Origin: JBCCOW01 sp039025855
Lineage (GTDB): Bacteria > Planctomycetota > Phycisphaerae > Phycisphaerales > Phycisphaeraceae
DNA length: 9,805 nt
Assembly: GCA_039025855.1 (NCBI GenBank)
Contig: JBCCNL010000087.1
Location: 1 to 9,805, forward strand
Direction: 5' to 3'
The translations under genes and the position numbers were made by a program. The first letter of the stretch is position 1; the number at the start of each line of letters is the position of its first letter. The notes under the pieces are model-generated. The model was not told the origin of the DNA, made no database searches, and saw only the letters and a list, made by a program, of their open reading frames with translations. Below are positions 7,712-9,805 of the stretch, piece after piece.

Positions 7712-7797
7712 ATAGCCGGCCCGCTACGCGTGGCGGGTCGTGGCGAAACAATTGCATCTGTTGCGCCATGAGGCGCGTCGCGTAGCGACCCGGCTAT
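7712..7797. repeat. Nested inverted repeat with cloverleaf-like folding potential
   Basis: ATAGCCGGCCCGCTACGCG (7712-7730) and CGCGTAGCGACCCGGCTAT (7779-7797) are inverted copies, 17 of 19 positions pairing, with only two adjacent mismatches. Between and within the arms are further stems: CCCGC/GCGGG (7720-7724 with 7733-7737), TGGCGAAACA/TGTTGCGCCA (7741-7750 with 7759-7768, one mismatch), a competing GCGCC-ATGA-GGCGC (7763-7776), and GTCGC-GTA-GCGAC (7777-7789). The outer eight pairs plus three internal arms give a cloverleaf-like alternative to one long hairpin. It starts 17 bases after the metalloprotease stop and ends 65 bases before ftsW. It may act as a terminator, processing signal or dispersed palindromic element of REP/BIME type. 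No poly-T tail follows, and no tRNA T-loop sequence is present. Confidence 0.8.
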
Positions 7798-7824
7798 TTC
7801 GAGCGGAGCGCGTCGATGCTCGGC

Positions 7825-7832
7825 TTTATAGC
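7825..7832 (+). promoter_or_regulatory. Possible -10 region for ftsW
   Basis: TTTATAGC is the most AT-rich patch between the inverted repeat and ftsW. TATAGC (7827-7832) matches four of six -10 positions and would place the transcript start near 7839, about 25 bases before the ATG at 7863. No good -35 box is found at the right distance, so this is a weak call. Confidence 0.2.
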
Positions 7833-7862
7833 GCGGATGGCGGGGTGGTCGATGGTCGGGGT

Positions 7863-9092
7863 ATGGCGCGGTATTCGCACCTGGTTTTGGCTTGCGGCTG
7901 CGCCCTGTTGGGGGTGGGGGTGGTGATGGTGCACTCGGCGGGGGTGTCGCCGACGGCGATGGGGTCGGCGTCGGCTGAGGGGCTGTGGTCGGGGCTGGGG
8001 ATGTTCGGGACGCGGCACACGGTGTTCGCGGGGTTGGCGGTGGGGGTGATGCTGCTGGCGTCGCGGGTGGACGCGGGGCGGTGGCTGGCGAAGCGGGGGT
8101 GGGGGAACCCGTTGTTTGGGCTGGTGTTTGTGACGATCGGGCTGTTGGTCTTGACGGCCGAGGTGGGGGTGGAGGTGAACGGGGCGCGGCGGTGGCTGCG
8201 GGTGGGTCCGGTGCAGTTCCAGCCGAGCGAGGTGGCGAAGTGGGTGCTGGTGGGGGCGCTGGCGTGGTGGTGTGGTCGGCGGCGGGGGGTGATGCACCGG
8301 TTTGGGGCGGGGCTGGTCCCGCCGTTGGTGTTGGTGGCGGTGGTGTGCGGGCTGGTGGCGAAGGAGGACCTCGGGACGGGGGTGCTGCTGGGGGCGGTGG
8401 CGCTCAGTGTGCTGCTGGCGGGTGGGGCGCGGTGGTGGCAGGTCGGGGGGCTGGTGGTGGTGGGGTTGGCGGGGGCGGTGGCGATGATCTGGGCGGCGCC
8501 GTTCCGGATGAAACGGCTGGCGGTCTTCATGGACCCGTGGTCGGATGCGTCGGGGGTGGGGTATCACCCGATTCAGTCGATGCTCGCGTTTGCCGAGGGG
8601 GGGGTTACGGGCAGTGGTCTGGGGCACAGCGTGCAGAAGTACTACTTGCCGGAGGACACGACGGACTTTGTGTTCCCGGTGTTGGCGGAGGAGATGGGTT
8701 TCGCGGGGGCGGCGTTGGTGGTGGCGTTGTACCTGGTGTTGCTGTGGGTGGGGTGGGGGGTGCTGCAGCGGCGGACGGATGTGTTCGGCCGGTTGCTGGG
8801 CCTGGGGATCTTGTTGACGATCGGGTTTCAGGCGGTGATTAACCTGGCGGTGGTGACGGTGGTGGCGCCGACGAAGGGGATCGCGCTGCCGTTGATCTCG
8901 GCGGGTGGGACGGGGTGGGTGTTGACGGGGTTGATGGTGGGGTTGCTGGCGGGGTTGGATCGGGAGGCGGGGGAGGTTGCGGCGTTGGATGGGGATGCGG
9001 TGGGGAACGGGGTGGGGGACGGGGGGATGAATCCCCCCGCTAAACGGGGTGGTGAAAGTGGTGGGAGTGGTGGGGTTGGGGTGTTGGCGTGA
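7863..9092 (+). CDS. ftsW: FtsW, SEDS-family peptidoglycan glycan polymerase of the divisome
   Basis: A 409-residue polytopic membrane protein that polymerises lipid II glycan chains at the division site, normally with a class B penicillin-binding protein. SEDS landmarks in order: GARRWLRVGPVQFQPSEVAK (ends at Lys126), KEDLGTG (167-173), the GG-V-GSGLG loop with YLPEDTTDFVF carrying Asp268, the position of the family's essential Asp, EEMGF just after, and LPLISAGGTG (342-351). The last 40 or so residues form a Gly-rich cytoplasmic tail with a short palindromic insert. The start at 7863 gives normal family length and begins directly before the first membrane helix. A longer reading from 7740 would translate the inverted repeat and is unlikely. 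It is called FtsW rather than RodA because murG follows with a four-base GTGA overlap, the classical dcw order. Upstream dcw genes (murD, mraY, ftsI) are not adjacent. Confidence 0.93.
   Translation: MARYSHLVLACGCALLGVGVVMVHSAGVSPTAMGSASAEGLWSGLGMFGTRHTVFAGLAVGVMLLASRVDAGRWLAKRGWGNPLFGLVFVTIGLLVLTAEVGVEVNGARRWLRVGPVQFQPSEVAKWVLVGALAWWCGRRRGVMHRFGAGLVPPLVLVAVVCGLVAKEDLGTGVLLGAVALSVLLAGGARWWQVGGLVVVGLAGAVAMIWAAPFRMKRLAVFMDPWSDASGVGYHPIQSMLAFAEGGVTGSGLGHSVQKYYLPEDTTDFVFPVLAEEMGFAGAALVVALYLVLLWVGWGVLQRRTDVFGRLLGLGILLTIGFQAVINLAVVTVVAPTKGIALPLISAGGTGWVLTGLMVGLLAGLDREAGEVAALDGDAVGNGVGDGGMNPPAKRGGESGGSGGVGVLA
9021..9049. repeat. Short palindromic element in the 3' end of ftsW
   Basis: Two mutually exclusive hairpins overlap: GGGGGG-ATGAAT-CCCCCC (9021-9038) and CCCCG-CTAAA-CGGGG (9035-9049). 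The C-runs stand out in an otherwise G-only coding strand. The encoded peptide GGMNPPAKRGGESGG resembles the NPP...KGG-type peptides produced when short dispersed palindromes sit inside genes (recollection, not a search). It lies in the non-conserved FtsW tail, where an insertion would be tolerated. Confidence 0.5.
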
Positions 9093-9805
9093 GCGGGGGG
9101 AAGGCGACGGTGTTGTTTGTGGGGGGTGGCAGTGGGGGGCATATCTATCCGAATGTGGCGGTGGTGGAGCGGCTGGTTGAGGCGGGGGTTGAGGTGGAGG
9201 CGCACTTTGTGGTGTCGGAGCGGGCGGTGGATGGGACGGTTTGCGCGGGGTTGGGGGTGGGGTACACGGCGGTGCCGGCGGCGGTGCCGTCGATTCGGCC
9301 GGGCGGGGCGTGGCGGTTCTGGACCGGGTGGCGGGGGACGGCGGCGGTGGTGGAGCGGTTGCTGGCGGAGCGGGCGGCGGTGGGGTGTCCGGTGGGTGGG
9401 GTGGTGGCGACGGGGGGGTTTGTGAGTGCGGCGGTGGTGGGGGCGGTGAAGGGGCGGGTCCCCGTTGCGCTGGTCAGCCTGGACGCGGTGGCGGGGCGGG
9501 CGAACCGGTGGGCGGCGCGGAAGGCAACGAGCGTGTTCTCGGCGTACGAGGGTGGGGGGTTGGCGGGTGCGGAGGTGATCGGGTACCCGCTGCGGCGGGC
9601 GGTGGTGGGGGCAGGCCGGGCCCCCGAAGGCGGGCGGGCGGGGGGGGGGGGGGGGGTTGTGGGGGTTGGGGGGGGGGGGGGGGGGGGGGGGGGGTGGTGG
9701 CGGGGGCCGGGGGGGGGGGGGGGGGGGGGGGGGGCGGGCGGCCCCGTTGTGGGGGCCGGGCTGGGGGGTGTGCGGGTGTTGCTGGTCTTTGGGGGGAGTC
9801 AGGGC
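9089..9805 (+). CDS. murG: MurG, lipid II synthase (UDP-GlcNAc transferase), 3' incomplete
   Basis: Transfers GlcNAc from UDP-GlcNAc to lipid I to make lipid II on the inner face of the membrane, the substrate later used by FtsW. The GTG start overlaps the ftsW stop (GTGA), implying coupled translation. The first 239 codons are present; the gene runs off the window. The GT-B N-terminal domain shows GGGSGGHIYPNVAV with His18, ATGGFVS (107-113), GRANRW (136-141) and GYPLR (165-169). The C-terminal domain begins with LLVFGGSQG near the window end (GGSQG at 235-239). Two oddities stand out. The nearly invariant HEQN before the aG-x-x-N motif is VSLD here (129-132). GYPLR and GGSQG are 70 residues apart instead of about 30 as in E. 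coli MurG, because of a Gly-coding stretch with very long G runs. The frame stays open through it. The GTG start explains why an ATG-only search misses this gene. Confidence 0.92.
   Translation, partial: MSGGKATVLFVGGGSGGHIYPNVAVVERLVEAGVEVEAHFVVSERAVDGTVCAGLGVGYTAVPAAVPSIRPGGAWRFWTGWRGTAAVVERLLAERAAVGCPVGGVVATGGFVSAAVVGAVKGRVPVALVSLDAVAGRANRWAARKATSVFSAYEGGGLAGAEVIGYPLRRAVVGAGRAPEGGRAGGGGGVVGVGGGGGGGGGWWRGPGGGGGGGGAGGPVVGAGLGGVRVLLVFGGSQG
9640..9734 (+). other. Poly-G tracts (17, 27 and 26 G) within murG
   Basis: Homopolymer G runs occur at 9640-9656, 9668-9694 and 9709-9734, joined by short G/T/C patches. They lie between the conserved GYPLR and GGSQG segments of MurG and encode almost pure glycine. 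No stop appears, and the reading frame before and after is the same. Runs this long are rare in bacterial genes. They are most simply read as base-calling or assembly failure in a G-rich stretch (two-colour sequencing chemistries read lost signal as G). A true glycine-rich, hypermutable linker is the alternative. Confidence 0.85.

Noticed and set aside
7712..7797. A tRNA gene, suggested by the cloverleaf-like fold and size of 86 bases.
   Set aside because: There is no TTCGA-type T-loop, no proper anticodon arm spacing and no CCA end. The arms are inverted copies of each other, which tRNAs are not.
7740..7862. An N-terminal extension of FtsW from the ATG at 7740.
   Set aside because: It would translate half of the palindromic repeat and add 41 polar residues before the first membrane helix. 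The family length fits the ATG at 7863.
7985..8842. A + strand frame of 285 codons inside ftsW.
   Set aside because: It is Gly/Ala/Val-rich low complexity in another frame of a gene with clear SEDS motifs.

Overview
The window is a very GC-rich bacterial segment in which every gene I can support lies on the + strand. Codons end overwhelmingly in G (GCG, GTG, CTG, TTG and an unusually large share of GGG glycine), so the coding strand is packed with G-tracts. The gene content (a DUF5117/DUF4953-type zinc metalloprotease, a deviant MurG next to FtsW outside a full dcw cluster, structured palindromic repeats) would fit a planctomycete, perhaps of the Phycisphaerae. That assignment is an inference from gene content and composition and is not proven here.

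Layout. (1) Positions 5-3960: two overlapping genes encode the halves of an ABC exporter. Each half has a six-helix membrane domain followed by an ATPase domain. The first has Asp in place of the catalytic Glu after Walker B, and the second has an altered signature motif. In a head-to-tail dimer these two lesions fall in the same ATP site, so this looks like an asymmetric heterodimeric exporter with one degenerate and one active site. (2) Positions 3986-4696: a 236-residue protein with an E...PD...ExK arrangement typical of the PD-(D/E)XK nuclease fold and noticeably different codon use. (3) Positions 4697-4826: a gap or leader with a candidate promoter and a hairpin. (4) Positions 4827-7694: a secreted metzincin-like zinc metalloprotease of 955 residues. 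(5) Positions 7695-7862: an intergenic region dominated by an 86-base nested inverted repeat that can fold like a cloverleaf. (6) Positions 7863-9092: ftsW, encoding a SEDS glycan polymerase. (7) Position 9089 to the window end: murG, overlapping ftsW by four bases, incomplete at the 3' end and interrupted by runs of 17, 27 and 26 G.

How the genes fit together. FtsW and MurG act in the same pathway: MurG makes lipid II on the cytoplasmic face, and FtsW polymerises flipped lipid II during division. The ABC pair forms one machine. The nuclease-like protein follows the exporter by 25 bases and could be co-transcribed with it, but I see no evidence of a functional link. The metalloprotease appears to be an independent unit. 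No tRNA, rRNA, CRISPR array, transposase or phage gene was seen. Points most worth a second look are the cloverleaf-like repeat, the orphan PD-(D/E)XK protein, the poly-G tracts in murG, and the loss of the HEQN motif in MurG.
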